From Isoetes taiwanensis (Eukaryota; Streptophyta; Lycopodiopsida; Isoetales; Isoetaceae), in NCBI GenBank assembly GCA_021234155.1, contig JAJEKV010000017.1, forward strand, positions 551,467 to 615,466: a stretch of 64,000 nt of DNA, read 5' to 3'. A program made the position numbers and the translations under genes. Below the pieces are notes generated by a model. That model had not been told where the DNA came from, did not search any database, and was given only the letters and a program-made list of their open reading frames with translations. Of this stretch, positions 12,961-25,115 are shown one piece after another (the stretch's first letter is position 1; each line of letters starts with the position of its first letter).

Positions 12961-13925
12961 ATGCTCAGAGGCGCCAAGGTTTTGAGTTTGGGTCGGGCCG
13001 TAAACGCCGCGCCAGCCGCCCAGTTCCGATTTCTTGCAGATGAGGCTGAGCTGATGTTGCCCCAAAACTAGGGTTGGAGCAGAGGAGCTGCGCCAGAAGT
13101 GGAAAAGGTAGCTGCCGCTTTGATCCCCCTAAGACCTTTCAGGAGTTCATGAAGCAGCGCCCCACACCTGGGCTGTGACTCCTCAGAAGCTCACCCTCAA
13201 TCTAGTCTTGGCCTCATGAGGTCGAAATGCAAGGAGGAGGCAGGCGCTTGTCCCATTGCCAAAGTTACTAGATGTTTAGTTTGGTGTTGCCATAAAATGA
13301 TACGGCTGGACTTTTGTCATTGCAAATTATGACTACCCAGTCAAATCAGGATTGCCTAGTTTATCATGCCTTCATTTGTCATAGCGATTTTGTGCCATGT
13401 TGCTTTGCATTTCCTCTATGCCAAGACAGTGTATGCTGGATTTGAGAGTCTTGAACTTGTTTCTTCCCGGCCATTTTTTACTTCTTGATAATCTCTTTCT
13501 TTGTTTACTGGAAACGCACTTACAAGTTACCAAAAGAAGTGATATTGGCTGTTGAGGTGTTTTCTAGGTTGACATGGTAATATCTTGCTTCAAGTGGTCA
13601 AATTGGTGTTTTATTCGGGCATGTCCCACCATAGCAGAACTTTGCCAGGAGTCCTGTCAATACACGATGGAGGAACAGTAAAGACGCAGTGCATTTTGTG
13701 AGTGGAGGACGGCTTTGTGAATCCAATGCCAACTTGTGACTGATATTGTGGCAGTAGAGGTTGCCTCCAGAATTAGATAGGTTTTGATCCTGAGGAAGTT
13801 AAGTCAGGATTGGCAGAGTTTACCCAAAAACTGAACACAGCCACTACAGACCTTGATAAAGCCTGCCCAAATTGGAGCTGAGGTGCATGGGGCATTATCA
13901 GCCGCTTTTAGGCTCTGTGAGGTCT
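12961..13925 (+). pseudogene. Mitochondrial ATP synthase delta-prime subunit, broken copy
   Basis: Close copy of the intact two-exon gene at 43,994-44,955. Exon 1 starts with the same ATG at 12,961 but has frameshifting indels (around 12,990, 13,040 and 13,070-13,080) that create stops. Its donor context reads GAGGAGGCAGGC instead of GAGGAGGTATGC, so GT is lost. Exon 2 (from about 13,567) lacks bases around the [12 protein letters not shown] segment and is out of frame several times. Either a recent pseudogene of the duplicated segment or uncorrected consensus errors. Confidence 0.8.
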
Positions 13926-14975
13926 CACTGCCTTGTTCCACCATGACATCTCAAATTCCGTAACTAGACCAAATTACAACAGTCCAAGGATTCTTTTGTT
14001 CAGCAACTTGCAAGTCATGCTGGATAACAATGTGACATTTCACTTCAATGATGCCGTTTGCACACAGTGGAGTCTTTAGGTGATGTCGCTTTGTCTCTAG
14101 GTGGAGACAGCAAGGTGGCGTAGGAGAGCCATGTTGAAAAGATAGCATCACTGATGAAATTGGTGTCCTTGATAACATCTCAATCATGTCTGTCTCTTGC
14201 AATGGCACTACCTGATTTGAAAGAATAATGATGTATCGTTTGTTTCTTCCCTAATATTGATCCAAAAGGACTATTTTCAGTTTATTGATTATGGACAATA
14301 CTATTTTAGTGAAGAAGACAACGAGTACAAAAAGTATATTAACAACGGGTCTTAGTGAATCAAGCATCTCTGGCTGTTAAATTTTAAGGCTATAGCCTGG
14401 CTTTGGACCTTTATTAAAGAACGACAAAAGATTGACAAGTTTGAGAAATTTGGAGGCCATTATGTGGCTAGGACTTGGAGAGGGTCATGGAAGATCAGGT
14501 GTAAACAACTGCAGCAAATAAACATTGACAAACTTGCCAATCTATCTTTTGCTTGTTTATTTGTTGCATGGGCCTTTGCAGGAGTGGGTCATCTCAAGCC
14601 ATTGGAATGGCTGGCCTCTGTCTGCCTCTGCCCAACATTCTTCTACACCTCCCTCCCTGGCTATTGATTCAATGGTTAGCAGCCATCTCTATGGTACCCA
14701 ACATTCTACACCTCCTCTCTCCCTACCCTTACTGCACATGTTACTGCTGTGCCACGCCTTAGTGGGGCTCACCACATGCACCCTTTAAGTTTGAAAGAAT
14801 CACAGGTTCTCTAGGGGTGCAAATGCAGCTGCCATTTGGAGCAAACACGCTACTCTGAGCAAAGGAGAGCAGTGACGTAAAGGTGGAGAGAGTAATTCTG
14901 ATGATAAGCAAGGATGCTGAGCCACCTGATGTTAAGCGAGGTGTTTCCTACGTAACTATTTGGCATCTTGTAGAT
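13926..14975. other. Downstream DNA of the broken ATP synthase copy
   Basis: Matches 44,956-46,005. No gene is supported. It holds a repeated short phrase CAACATTCTTCTACACCTCC / CAACATTCTACACCTCC near 14,634 and 14,699. Reading frames across this C/T-rich stretch are not conserved between copies. Confidence 0.5.
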
Positions 14976-16163
14976 GAATGAGGCTGTACTGCTATCAAAC
15001 AGCAAAGAGGGGATGCAAAGTACCCCATACAAATATTTCCAGTCCCAATTGTGATGTTGTCTTTAGGTGGAACCAAAAAAGCTCCACTTTATGGACCAAT
15101 GTGGGCCTAAGCACTATTTTGGTATGCAAAAGAAATGTTTTAAATGCGACATTTGAAATTCTCAATTCAAAGAAGATGTTGTTCAAAATGACTGGTAATG
15201 CATGATGGTTCTATATGGATAATGAGAACCGGGGCCCCACTCATCACCTTCTCAGAACCCAAGAAAACATAGAAAGTGCTGGTGCGTAAAAGTTCCCACA
15301 CAAATATCCGGTCTCATTGTAGATAAGCATATTAGATGGAACCAAATAGTTGAGCGTAAGATCAATGGGGCTCTTGAAAGCACCATTTGGTATGCAAAAA
15401 GAAATCCTAAAAGGACACATTTGAAACTGTAATTCAAAGAAAATGATGTTCAAAAACACTTGTAATAAACGATGATGTTAGAGATGGATTTTTAGGTCCG
15501 GGGCCTGACTATCACTAGAACTCCGACAAAATAGAAAGGTCAGCAGTAAAAAGTTCTCACTATCCAAATCCAAGACTTAAAGTACCTAATAAGAGCTGGA
15601 TTAGGACTCTGCGTATATATTAATCGCCGAGAAAAATCTTTGGGCATGCCCTCGTATTAAAACAGCCAAGATAGGAGTAGATGGGAACCCAACCTTCAAT
15701 GCAAAAGGAAACATTTGCGGATAACATATGATCACGTATTCAATATAACAATGCATTCCGCCTTCAAAAAAAAAAAAAAAAAGGAGCCACGCCGCATTTC
15801 AAGTGACATGATTGAGTGCAATAACTACCTGAGTGTAGAAGCTGGCAAACGGAATAATATTCAAAGAATACAACGGTATACGCCGGCATGTGGCTGATGA
15901 AATAGAGGATAAAGCACATGCAATAGTATGTTGTCCAAATGGGTATCAAGATAAAATAGTTTCTTGGTCTTGCTTACATCAATCAAGAATAATTTTGACA
16001 TACCAAATTTAATAGGGTGGCTTCTTGATTGAGATGGTCGATTTGAGGAAGTAGCAGCTTTAAACATGTTATTGAGTCTAATGGAGGTGAGCAAGAGGAG
16101 AACGAGGACGCGAGCTACTCTGATGATGAGTGCCTGCCGCATGACACATTTTGTTGTGAATAA
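14976..16163 (+). pseudogene. LINE ORF2 3' fragment, copy 1
   Basis: Counterpart of 46,010-47,163: two tandem partial copies of the region after the reverse-transcriptase core, an A-run at about 15,767-15,781, a CCHC-like region and the acidic C-terminus. Frameshifted throughout. Confidence 0.65.
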
Positions 16164-19100
16164 GTTTCTTAGTTGGTCAGAATCATCTTATAGACTGATG
16201 AGCCCCGATGGTCTCACACCTCTCCCCATCGCGAGACGGCATGTTGTTATACACGCCTTCATGGGTCGAACAGGAGTTCGTCAAACTAACTAAAATTGCC
16301 CCTATCTAATTAACAAGTTTTCAATCTTGTTCCGGCTAGCCCAGATTCTACCCAATGCAAAGATGGGCTTCTTAATCTAAGTGCATATTGAGCCTCTTCC
16401 ATTTAAATTAATTCCTTTCACAATTCCATTGGCCAATTCCCCGGCTGCCGCCACTGACTTAAACCATGGAATGCTAATGAAGTTAGTCCTGTAAACACTA
16501 AGTCCTTGATTGACTTTTGTCATCCTTGGAGACCATGAGGTCTATGGGACCTTAATATAAGAGAAAGAGAGATAAAACAAAACCTTCTATTGCTTAGGAT
16601 TAAAAAACTAACGCCGTAGCTGGTTTCGAGGGAAAATCGGTAGCTTTAATTAGCTCACCCAAGACTCTGATTTGGTATTACGCTCGAATGAGATGATGCA
16701 GATTTCACTTCATCTCGCCAGAACGCCTCCAGGATTATAGGATGATAATGCTATTATCATAGACATTTTCGCAGAGCTTCATTAGAGTTTTTGAGGTCAA
16801 TTACGGGCCCCACTGGATGCCATCAGCCAAAAAAGCTTTCTCAAGGGCCAATGGGAAGCCGAAGCTTGTAATGGTAGTTTTTTATCGAGCCTTTGGTTTC
16901 ACGATTCCAGGTGTCAATCGCGATCGTGAAAGCATCTGCGAATATCCGCGGCTCTAGCTTCAAGTCGACACAATAATACAGCAATTATGACCTAGCCCCC
17001 TCACCACCCGCCGTGTTTCTTCCAACAACAAAGTTTGCTCGAAGATCGCATTGCCCGCTAGCCAAGGAACTCGATTTGCTCTGAATAGCTTCGACTTGGC
17101 GCCTAAAGTGGTTTCACTACGCAAAAGCTCCAATCAAGGTAAAATCACCGGAGCCTTCCTAGTATTTCATCTACATTCCTCGACGGACTCGCGGACTTTA
17201 GATGCATTGGTAAGCCTCTATCACAATCAAAAATACCTTGGAAAGTTTCGCGGTGTCGACCGAGCTTTGTTACACCCAACCCTCGAATGCAGGTGAATAA
17301 TGAGCCGCAAAAAGACGCGGAAAGCGATGTTCTCGCATTACTGGAAGGCTTTCTGGGTATCGATTTTCGACGCAAAGAGATATTATTTGGTGGCCAAGTG
17401 AGTCAAAGTGTATACACTCCAACAAATATGGCAGCAGAAGATAGACTGATTATATCATTGACATTGATTCTCCTCGTAGGTTTGTGTATATCCTGATGGA
17501 GAAAAACAGCCTCTTCACACTCGATAAGTAGTGTATTCCATTGCTTTCTACCAAGATATGGGTCTTTGTTGTTCAAGGTAGCATACCTAAGGTACCATAG
17601 GCAGATATGGTTCGAGGTATGAATATTCTCCACGAAGATCCAAGCTTATTGCTGAGCTCTATTGCTCAGTCATTCGAAGAGCATCGCGCTCCTCTCGATG
17701 CCACTGCAGTCTTTACTAGTTAACGAGTAAGTTGTCACAAGAAATGTTTACAAAGATTGAAGGAGAAGGAGGTTTCTCGCTGGGCAATGTGAAGACAAAT
17801 TTAGAATTGATCCGGGTTCACTGCCCATTCAAGATGTTTAAAGTCTCGACAAATGCGGATGCAGCTCTTTAGATAGCCCAGTTTCTTGAAGGTTGAGTGC
17901 CCGACTTCATGATGGAGCCAATCTATCAATGCGGATAAGTCAAGATAGGTTCGGTTCGCGATATTGCATCCAGATATGAATCTAGGTAATATAAATATAA
18001 GTGACGCATTAATTAGAGATCTATTATATTGATTGGAAAGGTTTTGCTTCAAAGCAACATGTACCAAAGTGAAGTACGACAAGTAAAACATGAATATCAT
18101 AGTATCAGGAGTAGTGCTGCGACCGAGGTACTAAGGCTAAATTATATATAGCATAAAATACTTGGTATATTTTGCACCTCGCAGCTCACGTGCCAAAATT
18201 CATTAGAGACGGATGGACTTACTTAAGGCCCAAACCCGATGCCAAAGATGGAAACCCACCAGGGTTGAGGCCCCAGACTCTAGGTTTCTAATGAACACGG
18301 TTGCTACGTACTTCGCCACAGAATCGCGGGCTATTATACAACACTTTCATTTCTTTTATGGCATGGCTATAAATTTGTTGATAGTCCATGTTCTGAATGA
18401 ATACATGCATTTCGATTGTAAATCCATCGCGGCTCCTTTTTTTTCGTGATTTCTTTTTTATACGAAGCTATAAGTATGGACTTGCCATGTCCACAAATTA
18501 ACGGATACATGCATTCTCAATAATGTAATCCACTGCGGTGGTGTGTGTGTGTGTTTTTTACATGAGCTACAAAGGCGACTTCATATGTCCACGTACTCTA
18601 ACGGATACATGCATTTCAAGATCAGAATCCACCGGTGGCTCACTTTTCATAGTCAATTTGAGAATAACCAACAAGAGACCACTTCTTTGAACCTCACAAA
18701 ACACCACTCAAAAATTTAATGAAACAAAAAGAGTTGTCATTGCCTAAAATATCAATGTTCTAAATTATCGGAAAGGATCCTCGATTCAACTTCTCCTTCA
18801 ATTGAACCTCTCTTGTATGGCACTATAAATAAGGAAGAGCTTTTGCATCAGAGCTTCACGGAAGCGTAAATGTGTATAACATAAATATGGAAGCGTTATT
18901 TTCACATCGTAGCCTATACAATATGGAAACGCTTATTTTCGCGATCAGAAGCATGATGTTAGTCACCCCTGCACACGAAGTCGCCACTGGGCACTCCTAC
19001 CTTTAAACTATCACAAATCAAGGTGTGTTGCTCGAATCCAGGAATGGTAAAGAGCAGTCCTATTAAGCAGATGGAGTTGTTTCAGCGCGAAATGCTAATA

Positions 19101-19922
19101 TAGTAGAGAAAAAATAGAATTTTCGCCGGCTCATAAGGCCCGGATAGCAATAACCAACCGGAAAGTAATACCGAGTCCTAATATGTCGGGTATAATCGAC
19201 AGTTCGAGGGCGACTTTCATCCCTTCCTCAATGGCTACCGCTGACAGTTAATCGGACAGATCATTCCTCACACCCTAATCCATCTCCCCTCGCCCCACGC
19301 GGAGGTGGTGTGCACATGTGCGAATGGAAGCAATCAATTCCCGGCGCTTTTTCATGGGTAGATGGCAGCAGTAGTGGCAAAATTTCGTGGGGAGCATGGG
19401 AGATATAGAGCTGGCTGATGCAACCATCAGATAATAATATTTTGCCTCGACAAGAGGGCGATGGCGTGAGTGTAACAGTCTACCAATGCATATGGGCATT
19501 CTTCATGTACCTTCATGGCTAGAGTTGAACCCGACTAAACCATGTTATGTGGATTGATTTGTTCTTTATCGAAAGCATGCAAGCTTTAATTAAGATATTT
19601 CCGGCTACCGATCAAGACCAATTAGTATAAGCCTTTTGAGGAGCCAACCCTCGTAATCGTATGGAAAAAAGAAAAGTTTTTACAACAGATATTATGTTCA
19701 CATATACATGATTTGCGAAGTCAAACCAAGATGCTCTGCTTTCAAGTGTGGAGGTCGCTCTCGAGAATGTCCTCATTTCACCAAGAGAGGAGCAAATAGA
19801 TCCCGTAAAAGAAGCTCCTAATGGAAAACGAGGGAGAATGGAAGAGGTATTGGAAGAGGAGGTCTCTCTGGTAGTAAACCGGTTTCACTTGGGGGCCATC
19901 GTAAGCATATCCCATTTATGTA
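16164..19922. other. Repeat-rich block, copy 1, truncated at the duplication edge
   Basis: Matches 47,164-51,003. At 16,780-16,815 it carries the inverted-repeat phrase CATTAGAGTTTTTGAGGTCAA seen at both ends of the candidate element 47,785-51,735, but the right end is missing because similarity stops at 19,922. Palindromic CGTAGC-type repeats occur at 18,060-18,200 and 18,830-18,960. Reading frames at 17,051-17,496 and 19,748-19,963 are coding-like in places, but I recognise nothing. Confidence 0.5.
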
Positions 19923-20690
19923 GCTTCAAAAACTTTGATAAGGGTTCAAGAACAACTTTCTAGAAAATGCTGCCTTTTATAGTGATGAGTACCTCTTCTT
20001 CAAGCATTTGTTCGGGCATGGAAGAAACGATCCTTATCAGACTCTTGTTTTTTGGTTATCACTATTACGCAAAGGATAACCGCTATCAAGACAGGAGCAA
20101 TTTATAACTAGTTATCAGTACTATTCCACCTATATAAGCCCGATAAGGTAATTATCGGTCTTTGCCTCGGCTGATAACCAAAGATGCATGGCCTCGGACG
20201 TACAGCCTCGATCAAGCATATTTTGTTATCAGCCTTGGCCAGACCGATAACCTTACCTTATATACCTTGGCTTCTTCTAAAACCTAGGACTCTGATCTAA
20301 TAGATTTTTTGGATTATTCTTCATCCAATCGCGTTGATCCATTGAATCATCATGGTCCTCAGTAACAAATCAAAGTAACATGGTGGAAGATCTATGGATG
20401 GGTTGTGTCGATCTGGAAATACTTGACACGAGTTTGTAGCTGGAGAAAGTCCAATCCAAACCCTATCTTTCTCTAGGCACTTCGTATTCCTCTAAAAGTC
20501 GGCCCCATCACTTTAGAAAATCAAAAAGCCATCATTCAAATTCATTTTGTGAAGTTGCTCTCCGTTGCATAGTTTGACTTTCATTGCCAAATTTTTACCA
20601 ATGTTTGATCCGTAACTTGGCCTATCAAATTTAATTTACATTTATAAGCGTACTTTTTCTACCAAACTCTGCAAATATACTCCTCAACAT
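19923..20690. other. Unduplicated stretch with GATAAC motifs and a TATA box
   Basis: No gene. Between 20,030 and 20,260 the hexamer GATAAC or its inverse GTTATC recurs at least five times, around a CTATATAAGC TATA-like box near 20,131. A second TATATA occurs near 20,270. This could be a solo LTR or promoter relic, but no primer-binding site or terminal repeat was found. Confidence 0.35.
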
Positions 20691-20693
20691 TAT

Positions 20694-20845
20694 CTTTGCA
20701 TTTTCATTACCACTTGTTTGAGGCACTACGATGTGTTTGTTGTAGCTTGCTTCTAAACTTCCTCCATGTCTTTCATTTTCATTGCCACTTGTTTGAGGCA
20801 CTACAATGTGTTTGTTGTAGCTTGCTTCTGAACTTCCTCCACGTG
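20694..20845 (+). repeat. Tandem pair, 77-bp unit
   Basis: Two head-to-tail copies of a segment starting CATTTTCATTACCACTTG and ending CTTCCTCCATGT. They differ at only a few bases. Confidence 0.9.
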
Positions 20846-21118
20846 GTATTAATAGCTAACATAAATAATGATGAGGAGTCAATCATCCATGTTGCTTCAG
20901 GATTATCCTTATTATCAAAGAGAACTTGCTCAAACTTGCAAGTTCCTCAAAGGAATAATCAGTCTAATTGTTTTGGTAGCCCAATAAATGGGGTTAGAAC
21001 TTTGACGAATTTCATGGAATGCCCTGAGTTTTGTTTATTCCATAAGATGCCCTTGGTCAACGTACATGCCCATGGCGCTTCCACTATCTCCCCCGATTGG
21101 GGTTATTTTATAAATTAG

Positions 21119-21208
21119 TGGAAACCCTTCCGGGGTTCTAATATGGAAACCCTTCCGAATTTCCAAAACCCGGAAGGGTTTCCAAATTAGAACCCCGGAA
21201 GGGTTTCC
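21119..21208. repeat. Fold-back repeat with GGAAACCCTTCC arms
   Basis: Two arms of about 38 nt pair with each other. The left arm (21,119-21,158) begins TGGAAACCCTTCCGGGGTTC; the right arm ends with its complement GGAAGGGTTTCCA near 21,208. The arms are joined by a short loop around AATTTCCAAAACC. Related to the larger cluster at 23,625-24,125. Confidence 0.9.
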
Positions 21209-21327
21209 ATAAAAATATTATAATTTTGGATTTCGATGTAACCACCGTTAATTAATCTTCGACCTTAAATTTACGGACTTTTAATTCATGGGCCTGTTTG
21301 GAAGAGATTTTCTTTTCGAGAATGAGC

Positions 21328-22925
21328 TATGGCGGGATCTGTGAAGATGCTTCTATTGAGGTAATTTTTAGCGAGTCTTGATTTTTCTCTAGCCTTGATT
21401 TTTTTCTCTTACGATCATAGATCATAGATCATTCCCCGCGTATGGCTAAGATACCTCCATCTCCCGTATGCCCTAATCATTTAAAATATGACCCAGATAC
21501 TCACCATAGCCCTAAATGGCTGCCCAAGTTAATGGTGGAAGAGAAGCGGTCAAGCTAAGCCTACCCGTGCATGTCTACAAAGAATGAGAGAGATAGACGT
21601 GTCTATGAAGAAGGTTTGAACATGTCTATGAAGAACGAATGGGAAAAAGGATGGAATAGGTCTGTCCTTGAAGAATGGTGAGAAATGTATGGGAAAGAAA
21701 GCCGAAATGGGAAAAGGCCGTATTAGGTCTCGCTATGAAGAAAGGGCGAGAAACATATGGAAAAGAAGTCTAATAGGAAAAGGCCGGAATAGGTTTGGCT
21801 ATGAAGAAAGGATGAGAGATGTGTATGCAAAGAAAACCAAAATACTAGTAATGTGCTGGCCGAAAAAGAAATGTAATGGGGAAGAGCGCCCCTTGTCTCT
21901 TGATTTAGCATAGCCGGCCTTACCGTTTGCATTGGAAGTCTTTCTATAGGTTTTTTTTTCCTCGCAGTTATTGGTGCTTTTGATCTTCGTGTTTTTTTTG
22001 ATCTAGTGGAGGATAAATACAGTTTTTGTTTCATATTCATTTGCTTTTGATTTTGCTGCGCACGCCATCAGAACTCGTTGCTAGAACGACTCGAAACTTG
22101 GTAAATCGCTCTACCAAAGCGTTTGCCCAATTGGCGTCTGCGAGATCAAATTGTGGGACGATTTGGTAGGCTACCCACCTCAAATCTTGCCGGAAATTTT
22201 TTCGCAATTTAAAGGTGCAAATATTTGAGAAATGCCGGTTCAGGCCCATGTAGCTATTGATCTTAAAATCTTTCCGCAATCAAGATCTATAGTATTTGGA
22301 GTTGATGAATACGCAAGAGATCGCATTGAAAATCTCAAGCTTAGATGAACTTCTTCTTGACCGGAGTTTTAATTTGTTTTGGTGGTGAGGATTACCTTTC
22401 TTATGCCATAGATTTAAAACAATTTACACGGATCCAAATCAGGTAACTTCAGAATTGGGAAAGATCCATGATGCTTTCGGAAGAACAACAATACCGGCAA
22501 TGGGGAGCATGTAGATGCAAGCATTAGTTAGCTGCAAGGTGATGTTTTGTATAAATTGGTAGAGCAAGCATGAAACGTTAGTTATGGAACCCGAAGTCGC
22601 AACTTCAGATTGGGGAAGACTCATGATATTGTTGTACACCAAGAATACTTTGGCCATGGAGCACACATAGTCTGTATGTGGCCGGTTCTACGACTCTAAA
22701 TGAATTAAAGGGGATGATTCCGGTGATGTTGCTAGAGAAAATGAGAAGCTAGAGAAAAGCTCAAGCAATTTAGATGCTAATGATATAGGGACAAACAATG
22801 TTTGAGTTTGGCCTTGGCAATGCTGAATTTGCTATGAAGGTTGATGATGATGCTGTAGAGAGGACAGAAAGCCCTGATGGAGCTGTGGAAATTGGTCCGC
22901 TTTGGTCGATTCTTCTTCAATAAGT
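21328..22925 (+). other. Coding-like scraps, unrecognised
   Basis: At 21,328 an ATG opens a short exon-like frame (MAGSVKMLLLR) that ends at a GT in AG|GTAATTTT. At 22,700-22,920 a plus-strand frame contains FGLGNAEFAMKVDDDAVER and ends in a stop. Stops interrupt everything between. It may be a decayed gene; I cannot name it. The 22,440-22,660 part holds two related phrases (GTAACTTCAGAATTGGG and GCAACTTCAGATTGGGG), suggesting an internal duplication. Confidence 0.25.
21600..21845 (+). repeat. Purine-rich tandem repeat, ~64-bp unit
   Basis: About four imperfect units built on CTATGAAGAAAGG..GAGAAATATATGG..AAAAGGCCG..ATAGGT. The plus-strand reading frame at 21,668-21,913 (K/R/E-rich) is the translation of this repeat and is unlikely to be a gene. 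Confidence 0.75.
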
Positions 22926-23620
22926 AGATCGACCGGAAGCCTCGCTCAAGGTTGTTGCATCGAATCGAACCAGATATGCATGGTTCTTCTTAAAAGAATG
23001 TATACTTTGGTACAGATTTGTACCATATCTTATATGCAAAGTAGAGTTTGGTTGTAAGGTTTGGTCTTTTTTGAATTTTACGTTACTTTGTCATGAAAAT
23101 CTTACGAGTGGTTGTTCTGATCCGAGTCCAGGGCATGTAGTTAACCCTGTTCCAGTGATAGCAATATCGACAAATGTGCAAATAGGATCTGGTTGTAATT
23201 TTCCAAAATGCAGGTTTATAATCATGTTTTCCATCTATTTGGCTTTAAATGCAATTGTTTGTATTTGTCTTTCAAATGCCACTGTTACATTCTTGTTCTT
23301 GAATTCTTAAGATTTAAGATTTAGGCCTTTCCTTTTTCTTAATAAGAAGGTATTGTGCCTTAATTTTTACTGAACGTACATAGCTTTGTATTCAGTTAAG
23401 AGCTAGCATTGTTCCCAGTTGACGTCTCCTCCAAAAGAAACTGATAGGGGTTACAACTTTATCATATTTTGAGTTCTAAAAAAAATAGAATCTAACATAG
23501 AATCTAACATTTAACAAAGACAAAGGTTATGCAATAGAGATTATGTAGAGCATAGTGCCATGATGCAACATAATAGAGTGCAACTTCACACGTACGCACT
23601 ATCGAGTTTCTAACTGCATG
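22926..23620. other. Gene-free stretch
   Basis: No supported gene or recognisable element. The short frame at 23,071-23,310 has no motif and no splice context. Confidence 0.4.
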
Positions 23621-23624
23621 TGGA

Positions 23625-24125
23625 AACCTAACCTATTTTCCTCCTCATATGGAAACCTAATGTGGAAACCCTTCCTATTTTCCTCCTCATGGAAACCCTT
23701 CCCAATTTCCATCATGCAAGGAAATGGGAAGGGTTTCCACTCAAAATTTGAATTTTGAGTGGCGTGCATTTCGATGGACGGCGCCTTAATGTCGGCGTCA
23801 GGTCTGTGGAAAGGCGTGAGCCATAAAGGCTCAGTGTGTAAAATATTTAAAAAAATAATTTTGTGGAAACCCTCCAGGGTTTTAATGGAAACCCTTCCCG
23901 CTTTCCAATATGGAAACTCTTCCGCTTTCCATGGAAACCCTTAGGGTTTTAGTGGAAACCCTTAGGGTTTTCAAATTTCGAAAACGGAAGGGTTTCCATG
24001 GAAACCTTCAGGGTTTATTGAAAACCGGAAGGGTTTCCACTAAAAACCGAAGGGTTTCCATGAAGGGTTTCCATGGAAAGCCGGAAGGGTTTCCATTAAA
24101 ACCCGGAAGGGTTTCCATGGGAGGC
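23625..24125. repeat. Cluster of GGAAACCCTTCC / GGAAGGGTTTCC fold-back units
   Basis: More than a dozen occurrences of GGAAACCCTTCC or its inverse GGAAGGGTTTCC. Most left-half copies are in one orientation and most right-half copies in the other, so the block can fold into nested hairpins. The AAACCCTTAGGGTTT palindrome occurs near 23,935-23,970 and resembles joined plant telomere-type repeats, but the exact TTTAGGG array is absent. The frame at 23,910-24,173 is only a translation of the repeat. Confidence 0.88.
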
Positions 24126-24179
24126 CAACCCAAATCGGGCGTACTTAGAACAATCGTGCCCATGGAGAAATAAAGATAT

Positions 24180-25115
24180 CACCAAATGCGTTCTAGATTT
24201 TTGTATTTCATCAAAAGCCCTGCTATTTTCTTTTCCTCAAAGAACACAAGCAGCAAATTGTCTCAGCGCTTTTAGAGCTGCGGATACGATTCCTTTGGAT
24301 CATCCATTTGGAGCAGATTGGTTTAGGAATTAGCCTCCAATTACAGGCACATCTATTTGTTTCTCATGTTCTTTGTTTCTCATGTTCTGGGTCTCAAATG
24401 CATTTGAAATTTCAAACAATACAAAACTACTTGGTATGTTGACCAAGAGCATCCCATGAAATCATCAAAACTGAAGGGTATGTCTGAAATTTGTCATAAC
24501 ATAAAGGTATCTTGTATCCCTTAAAACAATTGACAAATTTAATCTAAAACGTCATAGACAAATTTTAAAAATCATATATTATGCTTAAGCTCCATATTTG
24601 CAACCTGAGCCTCCATTTTCAGAAATTATGTGAAGGATACCAGAGTTGAATGTGCAGCTTCTTGGAAAACCCTATTGCCCTCTTCTCTATGTATATTTAC
24701 ACTCACAATTAATGTACAAACGGTACATGTACAGGAAGACACATCTCAACTGTACAAGTTCAGTTTATTATACTGTGCTCCAAAAGATCCCAATGTGGGC
24801 CATCGTAGATGGACTAATTTACAGTATCCACAAGGCATGACCTTGTGAGCCAAAGAATTTAGAGACTCTGATCAAAATTGTTCCTCCTGTTTGACAAATT
24901 TATCATGCTTTAGCAAATAAAATGAACCTCATTTCCCTTGTCAGTGCATAACAGATATCCGATGCGACATAGCTGCACTGCATCAGATGGAAGTTGTCAG
25001 CTCCTCATCTCCTCGCGCTCAGCTTGAAAGTTAATAATTTGTTATAACAAATGGCACATCCTCAAACAGGGCAGACATTGAACGCATCAGCTGCATTCAT
25101 GAGGTTAGGAGCATC
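24180..25115. other. RSH1 3' flank and possible retroelement scrap
   Basis: The part nearest 25,116 is the RSH1 3' untranslated region and terminator region on the minus strand. The phrase RTQAANCLSAFRAADTIPLD (plus strand, about 24,237-24,300) resembles the C-terminal end of a plant LINE RNase H domain, but it is too short to be sure. No other gene is seen. Confidence 0.35.

Larger units (their letters stand above)
1..19922. repeat. Copy 1 of a ~20 kb direct segmental duplication
   Basis: This block aligns collinearly with 30,933-51,003. Anchors in both copies are the RSH1 5' exons, a long near-identical stretch (1,960-2,390 against 32,880-33,300), the MULE, the ATP synthase gene, the LINE fragment and the palindromic repeat block. 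Similarity stops at about 19,922 against 51,003. It runs to base 1 on the left, so the duplication probably continues beyond the window. Differences from copy 2 are mostly 1-3 base indels and short substituted patches, denser in GC-rich parts. Confidence 0.93.

Noticed and set aside
21668-21913. K/R/E-rich 81-codon frame
   Set aside because: Translation of the ~64-bp purine-rich tandem repeat.
23935-23970. Interstitial telomere repeat
   Set aside because: The phrase is AAACCCTTAGGGTTT, with no tandem TTTAGGG run; it belongs to the GGAAACCCTTCC family.
23910-24173. 87-codon open frame with repeated METL/VSM phrases
   Set aside because: It is the direct translation of the GGAAACCCTTCC fold-back repeat, so it is not evidence for a gene.
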